From: Orthonyx spaldingii
Lineage: Eukaryota; Chordata; Aves; Passeriformes; Orthonychidae
Assembly: GCA_013397795.1 (NCBI GenBank)
Contig: VZTJ01005469.1
Coordinates: 613,713 to 677,712, forward strand
Direction: 5' to 3'
DNA: 64,000 nt
Positions 1 to 12,200 of the stretch are shown one piece after another; position 1 is the stretch's first letter, and the number at the start of each line of letters is the position of its first letter. The notes beneath the pieces are model-generated. The model was not told the origin of the DNA. It made no database searches and worked only from the letters and a program-made list of their open reading frames with translations. A program made the position numbers and the translations under genes.

Positions 1-3000
1 GGTAAAATCAACACTGAGTCACCTTTTATTTTGATGCAGCCTTTCTGTAGTATTTGGCTTCAAAACAGGAAGGAAGTCATGCATAAAAGTTAACAGTGCT
101 ACGAGAAGAGAGAAAAATCCAATGAAACAAGCTAAGTGCTTGTTTTACAGACTACATACAGTTTCCTCATTCTGCTGTATGAAGGCACTGTTAAAACTTC
201 AGAGGGGAGACATCAGAATTTCTCTCAGTGCATTGGACACTGAAAAATGTGAGGTATATAGTTTCAGGAAAAGTCTGAAAGGGGAGAATAACTGAATATT
301 GAGTTACTTCTAATCAGGTACCAAAAATAAAGGCTTGGCAGCATTAAACTTGTGCTGAGTTAAAAATTAATAAAGATTGAAAGATGTCTGCAAGGACAGT
401 GATCCCTCAACTTTTCAGGGAGACAAGCTTCAGTGCTCAGTTATCCTCAGAGTGGAATTTGTTTCTCTATACCTAGCTGGGACTTCCTGCTTCCATTTAT
501 GATTACTGGTTGTGTCTTCCACCATGCACTTCTCTACAAGCGTGACTCTGTGTACCTGATAATCTCCCCGTACACACTGGGGGCTGCTGTGAGGTGTCCC
601 CATAGCTGTTTCTGCCCTAGGCTGAACCAGCCTCTCCTCCAGGGCAAACATTCCTTCCCATCCCTGAACTTGCTCCAGCTTGTCAATGTCTTTCTTGCTG
701 TGAGGAGCCCGAAATGGAATGCGGTAGTCCAGATGTGATCTAATAAGCACTGAGAAGGAATAGTCACTTCCTCAGTTTTCTAATGGTAACCCTATTCACA
801 CAGCCAAGGATGCTGTTGGTCCTCACTATTCACCCAGTGCACAGCTGACCAGTACTCACCTCACAGCCTGCCAGAGTCCCTAAGTCCTTTTCCACAGAGC
901 TGCTCCTGCTTTTGCCTTTCCTCAGCCTATATTGTTCAGAAGGTTGTTCCTTCCCATTTTTTTCTTGTTGAATTCTGTGATATCTGGGTTGGCCCTTCAC
1001 TGCAGCCTGTCAGGGTCCCTACAGATGCAGCTCTGTCCTTGAGCACACTGACGGTGATATTATCACCAGCTGATATTACCTGCAAACCTGATGACAGTGC
1101 TCCATCACCATTTCCTGCTCATTAGTATTTCAATCCTGAAGGTCAGAAGTATTAAACTGTTGATAACACTTGAATAGCGAAGACAAATGTTTAAAGTTTC
1201 TTTGGGGAAGGGTATTTGGTTTAGGTTTTGCTCTTCACCTGATTTTTTTTGAAGTTGTACCACTAATTAGTGGTTTATAGCTGTTTGTTATCCATGATCC
1301 AAATAAGAAATAATATCATGAACAGAAAAGGAAGTAAAGCAGAATCTTTGCTTCCAGTATCAAGACATCTCCTCTGTGTATTTCTCTTTTTCTTTACCAA
1401 TTTGCCTCTCTGATAGGTTTAAAACTACCCAACCATCTGCTACCGTTCTTGGCTTTTAGGGTCACTAACTGTTGCATTGCCAAGTCAGATCTTCAAGCTT
1501 TTGTTCACTAGCAGCTTTTAAGTTGATAAACATACATGTGATTTTACAGGGCACACTGGTGAATAGTTTTAAGTGCGATTTTCTGAGACTTTCTTAGTAG
1601 TTGCACCTCTTCAATGACAGAAGACCTGATTGAATTCCCACTTGCTTGAGATGAAATAGAGTTAGGACAAGGAAGAAAATCCTACCATTCATTTATAGTA
1701 TCCATATTACTCATCTGAAAAGACAGATGAGACATCAGACAGGAAGCTGAGCCAAGTAATCTTCCTATAAAATTTTTACCTCATTCATTTCAGAGCTTGG
1801 AATGGTAAATTGCTATTGTCATCTATTATCATTAGGTTTGTTCTGGCCAGCTGGAACTATTCATTAAGACTTACCTTTCTATTCTCAGCCCTAAAGGAAA
1901 GCAGAGTGACAGAATATGTTACCTGGTGATAAAGGAAGGTGGAATCTAGTCTTCAAGATTTTTCATTGCATGCTTTAGTTGCTCATTCACTTGCACGTTG
2001 ATTTTATATAGGTAAACCAGCACTCTGGTTGTTTTGTTGAATTGACAGCTACAGAAATATGAGTAGTATATAGGGAACTGTGAGGTCCTTTCTGGCCCTC
2101 CATTCTCCATCATATGACTTGAAAGGGCTGATTCCCTAACCTGTTTTTTCCACACTGGAAATCTTTTCATGCAGGTTCTTTGCAATTTGTTTGCAGCCTT
2201 TGGCCTAAGCAGTTTCCATTGGCACAGATTGCTGAAATGAGAACTTTGAAATGGCCTCAGAATAAACAGAGAACTTTGGTTTCTTCTCCAGCTATACTGA
2301 CTCTAGAAGAGTCTGATCTGCCTCACTGAGTTCAGAGTAGGGACAGTATGAGACCAAATCACTCCAAAGTTCATGATGTACCTTTCTTTCTCACAAGGAT
2401 AGACACTGTAGAACATTATTCTTGGTAGTTGATTTCATCCACTGGAAACTTGACAGAAGCCAATCACCCATCTGAGAAAACTTTTCCATCAGAGACATAG
2501 ATCTTCTCTCAAGATACTAATCTGCTGTTGATCTAGTGTGTTCCTTTCTTCCTCCTTTACTTAGTTGGCCTGTATAGTTCCTGTTTCTGTACTCAGTTAT
2601 GTCGCCTCTTTGGCTGGGCCTTGCCTTCAGTGGTTTAGAGAGTCTAGTTAATTCAGTTCACAAAACTTGTGTTCTGGAAACAACTAGTTGCCTTATTAAG
2701 CTACTCATTTTTGTGTTTCTGCCCCTTAAATGTGGTGCAGTTTTCAGAATGCAGGTACTGAACATTAAGTTCCTTTTGGCTCCTATTTGACATTTTCCTG
2801 CAAATAGGTAAGTATTCTCTTCAGGTTGCATCCTCGTTACTGTCTTTTTCTGTGACGTAGATGTGTTTTTCTTTTACACTAACAAATGCAATTGTGTCTT
2901 AAGAACTGTGTTCAATACCTTGTTTGTATGTCAAGTAGTCCTTCAGGTAGTGACTCAGCATGTACTGTTCATAGCTAGATGGCTTATAAGAACAGAATAA

Positions 3001-3161
3001 TAAGTACTTCAGCCAGGAACCTCTTGTGCTGGAAAGGATGAACATTACTTGCTCAAGGATCTGTTCTAGTGTTGCATGCACCCATGAAGGGAATATTTTT
3101 TTAATATTCTTTTCATACACTATCCTTAAACATCGCCTAACCAACTGTTTTAAATCCATAG
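1..3161 (+). other. SVEP1 intron (partial) upstream of the first visible exon
   Basis: This is intronic sequence between the preceding pentraxin exon, which lies outside the window, and the exon at 3162. It carries a diverged antisense CR1 fragment at about 590-1115. I searched it for the missing pentraxin exon and saw no stretch that continues the domain. The short open frames here have no recognisable content. Confidence 0.75.
590..1115 (-). repeat. Diverged CR1 LINE fragment (antisense to SVEP1)
   Basis: The minus strand carries decayed CR1 reverse-transcriptase coding sequence. The clearest piece reads RSHLDYRIPFRAPHSKKDID and then KLEQVQ (about 640-745), which matches the C-terminal part of avian CR1 ORF2. 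Plus-strand phrases up to about 1115 parallel the upstream ORF2 segment that encodes the residues around the finger and thumb of the enzyme. Stops and indels break the frame. Ends are approximate. The divergence suggests an old insertion. Confidence 0.72.
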
Positions 3162-3285
3162 GTAGAATCTCTGGCTACATCCTGTCCAGAAGAACTGCAA
3201 AAAGGAAATGTACTAGCCTGGCCAGATTTCCTGCCAGGAGTTGTTGGAAGAGTGAAGATAGATTACAAGAGTATATTTTGTGCTG
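3162..3285 (+). CDS. SVEP1: SVEP1 exon: end of pentraxin domain
   Basis: It encodes VESLATSCPEELQKGNVLAW and then PDFLPGVVGRVKIDYKSIFC. This is the characteristic end of the SVEP1 pentraxin (LNS-like) domain, just before the first post-pentraxin CCP. It enters in phase 0 after atag (3158-3161) and leaves in phase 1 at gctg|gttaga. The tract before the acceptor is a poor pyrimidine tract, and a second AG at 3164-3165 would shorten the exon by four bases. I chose 3162 because the Val it includes fits the conserved V-x-S-L-A. The open frame is short, so a length-based ORF search would miss this exon. Confidence 0.85.
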
Positions 3286-6200
3286 GTTAGAACTTTATTT
3301 CCTAGAACCCATTTCTTTCTAAACAATACTATAAGACTCTTTTATGGGGTCAACTACGCTAGCTTGCAGCCTTTGCCCTACTAACCTTGAATAAATTATT
3401 TTGATAATTTGACAGTTAGAACATGCAGTCCTTCATTCTTCAGATTCCAGGGTTTTGTAACAAAAGTTTATTGAAATCTCTGACAAAGATTTATTGCTTC
3501 CTGAATTGAGATGGGAAAAGAGTGAAGATGGTACTGGATAGAAAAAAAACTTCTTGCCTTTTATTCTAAGAATAATTCTATGGTATTTAAATACCTGCTG
3601 CCTCCTTGCTTCTTTTCTTGCTGATTCCTTTTCTGATTTTATATGTTGATTCTCAAAAACCCTTTGGACCCAAGCGGGATGTAGCATGTGTAACACTTCC
3701 CAAAGCTTTTTCCTGGACAAACTTATACAGGATCAAAGACCCACATAACCAATTCATTTATTTCAGCATGTAGCTGTGTCTCTTACTGTGTTTGGTCTGT
3801 ATTTTATCTGCAGATTGTCCATCTTTGCAAGGATCCATACCACATCTGCGAGCCTCTTCTTCTGATTTAAAGCCAGGGTCAAAAGTGAGCCTTTCCTGTG
3901 ACCCAGGATTCCAGATAGTGGGAAACTCTGTTCAACACTGCCTAAACCTGGGACAGTGGACACGGCCTTTTCCCCGCTGTGAAAGTGAGTTGCCTCAGTG
4001 GCTGGCAGGAGTAGGAAACCCTAGAGTTTATTTGGATCCTATTCATGGCCTGTTTGTTTCTGCAGCTATCATGCATTTGAATCCATCCATGCTACAGCAT
4101 ATAAATATCTGCTTAAAACTAAACTCATGTTTTGCTGAGCAGAAACTATATCATGATTAGGTTCTTACATATTTTTGAGTCAGCTTCTAACACCCATTGG
4201 AGAAAATTGGATCAGCAATCTGGTACTTTCCTCCCCAGTGGCATCAGGAGTGTGGAAGATGCACAGGAAATGCTAGAATATCTCTGTGATTTTTAAATGT
4301 CACTGAGAATGTCTGGTTTGAAGTAGAAGCCTTGACTTCAGTAAGTTATGAACTAATTTCTTTAAAGCCAGCAGATATTTCTGTTAGGACTTGGACATGT
4401 TCCAAGATTTACAGGATTTCTTCAAAGAAACTGAGCTGTATGCATTCAGGCTGCCAAGTTTCTTTTGATTCTATGATTTCTGCTCCTGCCTTCTCCTTTC
4501 CTTTGGTCCTCCTTTGTTGTGACTGCACATATGACTGCAATTGCTTGTGTTGGAGCTGATTACATTTTTCTTTTCAGCAGAATAGTAAATTAGCTCCAGA
4601 AGTAGGTACTGCATAATCCCAGAATTTATATGTAGTTTGGAGAAAATCAACAAATTTGTTTAAAATGCCTTTAAAATAGTTTGATCTAGATTTTAATGTC
4701 TTCCTCTTTGTTCAGTTGTTTATAGCACAAGTCCACAGTGTGTCTCATCTTCTGTGTAAAGAATAGCATGCCCATGAGGATTTACCCAAAAGCAAGTCCT
4801 GCTGGGCAGAAGTTCACTGGCAGAGAGAGCTTTGCATTTTCTTGGGGTGTGATCAATGACAAACCACCAGAATCCTGTTAGTGTTTCTGATTTCTCTGTA
4901 TTGGGCCAAACAGTTTGACCTACTGAGCACAACTCAGAACAGGGCTGACCTGCCACAAACAGGCTGAGTGAATGTAGGCCTGACTTGCCCACTGGCCTTT
5001 ACTTTCAAGGTACCTGTTCCATGAGTACCTGATGAATCAAAGTTGCTTGAAGATACCTATTTTCTGTATAATGAACTACAGGTTTACACTAGTGGTGTAG
5101 GCCTGAAAAAGTACTGACTAATTCAGACTCAGTATAATTCTGGCTCACTGTCTTCACCCACTAGGATCCTTTTTCTCTTCCTGGTGCTAAATACCCCCCA
5201 AACCACAAATGCCTGAGAACCTGTCTTTGTTACAGGCTCTCCAACTCTATTCCTCCACAGCAAATACTTGGCTTCAGTTTCTCTAGGCTTTAAATTCTTG
5301 TTGTATGATCCTTGCACACAGCTAGGGGGCAAGGACTTGCTATAACCAGTGTAGCTACGAAGATGAACATGTAAGCAGCTTTTGCAGTAAGTTCATGCCT
5401 TTTTGGTTGAGATAAAGATGCACAGAAGCAACTCTGCTAGAATAAATAAAAACCTCTGGCAGGCAGGTACAGGGATGCCTTCTGCTGGCACAACTGGTAT
5501 GAGATGGGCTTATTTACTCTAGTCAATCGACATGATGCCCGGGGTTGTAAGTGAGGTCAGTTCCAGTCGCTCCAACTTTCTTGCCCTTCCTGGTCTCAGG
5601 CCAGTACTGTAACTCTTAGCAGTCTCTGTTAGCTACTTTTGCAATGTTTAAACACAATGACACTGAGCTTGCTTTTCAGCAAAGGGAAAAAACAACAACC
5701 TCCAGAAAGGCAAACTCAGTTTTCCTTTTTCTTTATAACTCACCAAGGATCATTTCTTATCAGCAGTGTTCTGTGACTTAAGGGCATCTGCTCAGATCTT
5801 ACTCATAGATGTCTTCTCCAGAGCTAGCAAAATGTTCTTAGCAGGAGCTGGAGAATCCTGCTAAGTGTGTTATTGACAAATGCCCTCAAAACAAGACCCT
5901 CCACTAGATCTGGACTCGATTAGCCACTTCAGAAAAGGACTGGGCCCTCTTGCTAATGGGACTGTACAGCTGCAGAGATAAAATATGCAGTGGTGGCTCT
6001 CATGTGGAATTATTCTGAAGATGATCTGTGTTTGCTCTGCTAATACCTGTGCCCTCTTTTCACCCATGTTGCAGGAATCAGCTGTGGAGTGCCTCCAACT
6101 TTAGAAAATGGATTTTATTCAGCTGAGGACTTTTTTGCTGGCAGTACTGTTACCTATCACTGCAACAGTGGCTACTACTTGTTGGGTGACTCCAGGATGC

Positions 6201-9200
6201 TCTGCCTGGACAATGGAAGCTGGAACAGCATTTCACCATCTTGCCTTGGTAATATTGTACCTTGTGCCATATTTGGCTGCATGCACTGACAATCTTACAC
6301 TTCTCCTGTGCCCTTAGGTTGGAGTGGAAATTCTTTTTGAAATTGTGGAGGTTGACAACAGTCACAGAACCATAATCCAAAATATTCACTTTTCTGAAAT
6401 ACCATACTCAGTCTTATGTGAAACCAAAACTACATTCTGTCACCTTTCTCTGTCCATCCTCTTGTATGCCCCACATCCTACATTTATCAAACATATATAA
6501 AATTATATACTTAACAGGCCTGCACTGCACACTCAGCCCTTCTCCTTCCATGTCCTGCAATCCTTGCATTCTGTGCTTTTGACCTGTTCATTTCATTGTG
6601 CTTCAGGATGCTGTCAGTGTCCCATGCTCTCTGACCGGGTTCTTTTAGATTTCACACATAGAAATTGTAGTATTAAATATCAGATTTACTCACCTGAAGA
6701 CAGTTGATGCTGCACAGGATTTCTGATCAAGCAGAGTGATACAAAATGTACTGCATAACACAATAGAAACAAATTCAAGTTACTTAACAAAAGACAGCAA
6801 TTGCAATACCCAGTTTAGGCACAATTCCAATGTGTTTCCCGTTATCAAGCTCTATAATATGTTCACCATCATGACATTGCACATCCCCAGTAGCTGGGAA
6901 TGAATGTGTGGGTTAAGGTCAGCTCAAGCCCATTGCTAGTAGTCTGGCATTTATACCTGATGTTGACCTGAGCCACGTATTCATTCCCACCCCTCCATGC
7001 TGGTCTGGCTAGCTCAGGAAGACATTCACACTCTTTAATGAACTCAAGGAGAATCATCTACACTGACAGTTGATCCACTCAACTGTTAATTGATGTTTAC
7101 CTAAAAGAAAGGCCACCTTACTGTCTCCTTAGTCCCTAAGCTTCATGGGCAAATCACCTTTGGCAGTGTTCTTTGAGTGTTTTTCCATTGTGTGGGATTT
7201 TTCCTGAGTCACACATGCCTGCCAGCAAGCAGCTGCAGCTTTGAGAGGCTAGGAGTGCACTTGTGGACATAGTTCATACAGTTGCCACACCGTAAATTAC
7301 TTGCTGGTCAGCTGGGTCTGATGTAGCAGGTGCAGTGGCACAAGCTGAAAGGTGAGACAGGCTGGCATTTACTGTGTACAGAGGACTAGGTGTCACGGGT
7401 TTTGCTGGGCCATGTCTTCAGCAGACTCCTGCTGGAATCCACTAGCTAGTTGTACTTGGATCACTGCAGTCTTAGCTGTGCCTCAAATGGGAATTGCACG
7501 GTAAAAAACTGGCAAGATTTGTATTTTATTTGACTCCTAATTCTTTGTAGGTATAGCACATAATTTTTTTCAGTCAAGACAAGCAAAAGAAAAGCCAACA
7601 GTATTTTCGTTCTGCCAAAATCCACTTTGGAGTAGGATCCATCTGCTTTCTTAGCATCCTGTCCAGCAGCACTCCTTCAGAACCTACAAACATCATCACA
7701 GGTGCTTCAAGGCTGTCCAAATAGTTTGACCTCTATGCAGTAGGAGTCACGATGTACAGAAGGAAAAAGCCTGTGCCCCACCTTCCTGCTTGCCTTGTCT
7801 CTCATAAAGCAGAGTAATGGGAAAATGAAAACGAGAGGATTTGGCACCCTGACCCACCATTTACCTTTCTGACTCATGCTTCAGGGAGGTGCTAACAAAG
7901 CCTGGTACACCTAAGCCCTGAAGCATTCCCTTTGTTCTGTTGGGATCTGATTCACAATGTGCTTCCACTTCGTTGGAAGTCTCTTTCTTAAGAAGAAGCA
8001 GTCCTGCTGTGGTAGCACTTTGCATTCTCCTGGTACTTGTGTAATTGGCAACTGTCTGGGTATTATGGTGCAGTTGTCATCCTGCATGTCAGAAAGAAAC
8101 TCCTTTTCTTTTCAATATGTTGTGATCTTTTTATGCTGATCAGACTCATCCAGCAGTGAAGAGTAAACACTCCAATTCAGTAAATTGCCTTGCTTTTTTA
8201 ACCAGTGCTTTTTTTGCTGGAAGCAGGCAAAGAACCCAAGCTGTGTGTTTGTATGGTATACCTAGATCAGCAGGTGTCCTGTAGCACGGCATTTAGATGA
8301 AGAATTATTCTACCTCTCTCTGACAGTCTGAAACAAGCACATTTATATACAGAATAATCCCTGATGCCAGCATTTTTCAGTTAGATCCTTTGATCCTTTG
8401 CAATTTTGACTCATTGTTTATGTACCAAGGACATTTCCATACTGTCAAGATTTAAAGATTCTCTGAGGTATTCTGGAGTGAGGGATTTTTTTTTTTTTTT
8501 TGCTGCATAGTACCAAACTACATGGATCAGAAATTATCAATTGGGATTTTTAGGTGCTATGATCATGTAAACAGTTAATTATGACAACTAATATATTTTG
8601 AACTAATTTTAACTTCTCTGACAAGTGCAGGCTCTTCTCAGGCCTAGTCTAATGCTCTTCATCAAAGATGGGGCTCTAATACTTTCAGAGCATTTCCCCT
8701 CTTGATTAAGTTTTTCTTCCTACTTATAAGTAGGAAGGCTGAAATATAGAGAATTTTCCAAGCAAGAATTTAATGTAAAAATCCTTCCTCAGAGAGTGTC
8801 TGTCCAGACTAGTAGTAACAATAGTTACAATGTCTGTTATTTTGCAGTTTGGAAACCAGGTAGTTTTTGTGGAAGTAGTGACTGAAGGTTAATAATCTGA
8901 TTTTCTCATGTAGTGCAATACCATAGAGTAAGTTACATTTCTATAAAACTTTACGAGTTATAAATATTTGTTTAAATATTAAATATTTTTACCAATGGAA
9001 CAATAATATTATTGCATTAAGCATGATTTTTAATTATACTACTTAAAGTAATTCCTCTTGACAGTAAGACAGAAATTTAAAGCAAATGCTTGCTACAAAT
9101 AACACACTAAAGACGTGGGGTTTGTGGGTTTGTTTTGTTTTGATTTTTGCAGATGTTGATGAATGTGCTGTTGGATCAGACTGCGATGAGCATGCATCTT

Positions 9201-12200
9201 GTCTCAACACAAATGGATCCTACGTTTGCACTTGCATCCCTCCCTACACAGGAGGTGGTAAAAAATGCACAGGTATGGGAAAGAAAAATGAGCCTTTCCA
9301 AGGCTGTGTATAAGCCAGTATCCTGCCTCCCACTGTGGAAGACAGCTGCCAGTAATTGATATCTAGGACAGATATGCTCTCATCTCCAGGTCAGTTTGGT
9401 CTGGATGAGGCTGTGATAAAGTGTCTCCTTTTGTTTCTTGAAAACTCACCTCTCCACATGGATACAGCTGTCATTGGGATGCTGCTCCAAAACATACATG
9501 CATGCAAAATCCTCTTGCACATGGAGCACAAGACCTGGGAAGGCCTCAGTGTGTCACTTCTCAGAGCAGAGCTGTGCAGTGAAGAAGTATTTACTACAGG
9601 CTTCTGAGTAGGGCTAGAGCTGCCTGTGGAAACATTAAACAAGGTAACTTTGGATGAAGATAAGACAGTGGCATAGGTTGGGATAAAAGGTAGCTGGACT
9701 GTTTTCGTGTTCAGGGATGGATATACTGGAATGGGCTTTCCCTCACAGAGGGAAAAATTACTCTAAGATGTGTTTGCTTCTGACAGTGAATGCAAACTCA
9801 GTTACAGAGGGCTCTTCTGTGTCAAGATTAGCTTATTTGCATGAGTCTTCAGTGTGTCTCTGAAACAGAGAAAAGGCTGTAAACTCCTTATGAGTCTTTT
9901 CCGTGTGCTTTGCCTTCCCACTTTCAGCAAATTCCCAAGGATATCTCCTGCAACTTGTTTATAAAATCTGACAATTATATTATTCGTAGTTTCTCTCTTC
10001 CTCCTCAGAACCCGTGAAATGCCATAATCCAGGAAATCCAGAGCATGGCCGTTTACATGGCGATACTTACAGTGTTGGCAGTCAAGTGACATTTTCATGC
10101 GAAGAAGGGTTCCAGCTGACAGGAGCAACCAAACTTACTTGCACGGAGGCTGGAGAGTGGAGCCACCCAGTACCCTATTGTGAAGGTGTGGTTTCTGGGG
10201 AGAATGCATGCTGAAATGTGACTTTAGCATTAGAGAGATGGAAGGGGCAAAGCAGTAGTGAAGAGCCTTTAGAGACCATGGCAGCTTATGGAACCGTGTC
10301 CTTGCAGAACTGGATCTCAGTGTTGGAGCCTCTGTTTTCTTAAGACATAAGCACAGTTGTCATATTTGTAGTGATACTCTCTTACACAGATTCTCCAGTG
10401 TGTCTGAGGTATAGACTCAGTCTAATGCAAGCATTAGAAGTGTATTTCTTCTTCACCCAGCCTTCCATTCTCAAGAAATTAATGACTGTGTTTTGGTGGA
10501 TAAAAAGCAACCAGAAAGGACAGGTTGATGCATGTACATAGTCTTGGTATAATAGCAGAAATTGTTTATTAAACCAGAAGAAATGAGGTGATGCAACAGG
10601 TAAAGTGAGGAGTTGACAAAGACTGTCTAAGGAAAAAAACAATTACTTTATCCGTAGAGAGAGGTAGATATGGAGTCCTCTTGCTAGTCAAGCATGTGGT
10701 TTGTAGAGTGGTTATAACTACCTGCTTCCATTTAGTTCATTTTCTCAGTAAGGTGAATTCAGATAAAGGGTCCTAAAGGTTATTTACAGATCAGTCAAGA
10801 ACTCATTGTTACCTAGGACTTCATACCTCTTCAAATCTATTCAGAGAAAACAAAGCACATCCTAATTTTCTGTTCATTTTTGTTTGTGTTATATCAACCT
10901 CTCTTGTATTCCTGTCTTTTTAAAGCTATATCCTGTGGTGCTCCAGTTATTCCAGAGAACAGTGCCATTTTTGGCTCAAATTTTACATACCATAATAAGG
11001 TGGTGTACAGGTAGGAATTCAGTATGTTTGAAGTGCTGTATTAATAACTGATTGACAGTCTGGCAGCAAATAAGAGTATGGCTGAATTGAGAGATTGGTT
11101 GAAATGAAGGAGAGGAGCAAGATGGGATTAAAATAATGGAAAGACATTTGGTTATAGATGTGGCTGTTCATTAGCAGAGCTGAATGTTTACTCCAGTACT
11201 ACTTCTCTATGCACTGAAAAGAAAGATGGTTTATGCAGGTGTGGATGATGAGAAAAAAAGGGATGGCTGATTAGGTTGTGCATGAAAGGCTGTGTTTCAT
11301 AGCACTTCTTTTCTTCTAACACAGATGCAATGATGGCTACAAGTTAGTGGGTGAAAAGGAAATTCTGTGCCTTGCTAGTGGCATTTGGAATCATGCTCCC
11401 CCCTCCTGTGAAATGGTGATGTGCCCTAACCCACAGGATATCAGCAATGGAAGATACATACTCAGTGGCACGGCCTACCTTTCCTCTGTATCATACACCT
11501 GTGACAATGGATACAGGTAAATGCACAAACATTCCTGAGCCAAATGCAGGTGGCATGCTTCCTGGAAGATCCAACTTATATCTGAAAGAGACAAAGCTGG
11601 GATCATTGCTCAGAAAGACAAAATACTAGAACAGAGTTGAAAAAGACTTCTTTATATCTTGAGGGTACTTTCTGGATTTTATGCTGAACTAGAGCAGTTC
11701 AGAAAAGTCACTCAAGATTTGCTATATACATATGTAATGCTTTCATTTTACCATCAAACTTATAAAATATTTTGAATGTTCAGAAAAGTAGTTTTCATTA
11801 TTTCTGAAAGTTCTCATTTGTCTGTAAAGATCTTTATACTCCTACAACTGTAGTTCACACCCAGTATTATTTTTGCTATTGCTTTACAATGCTTTTCATG
11901 AAGGAACTTTCTGGAAGTTACTAATTTATTCTTTGAACATTTTGTAGTAGTAATTTATTCTAAGGTTTTGTTCTGTTGTACATTTGTAAGCAATTGTACT
12001 GGAAGCACATTTTTAATATGCTGCAATTAAAAATTAACACGACAGTGCTATATATCCAAGGGTGTGGCTGTAAATGCAGGTTTCTGCCTCCCCTTATATC
12101 TGCTTGTACCTCTAGCAGATATGCTCTGGCATAAGTGGTCTCATATGGACCTGTTTAGGGATGATTTTTTCCTACATTTTCCTGCTGCAATCATTTCCTT

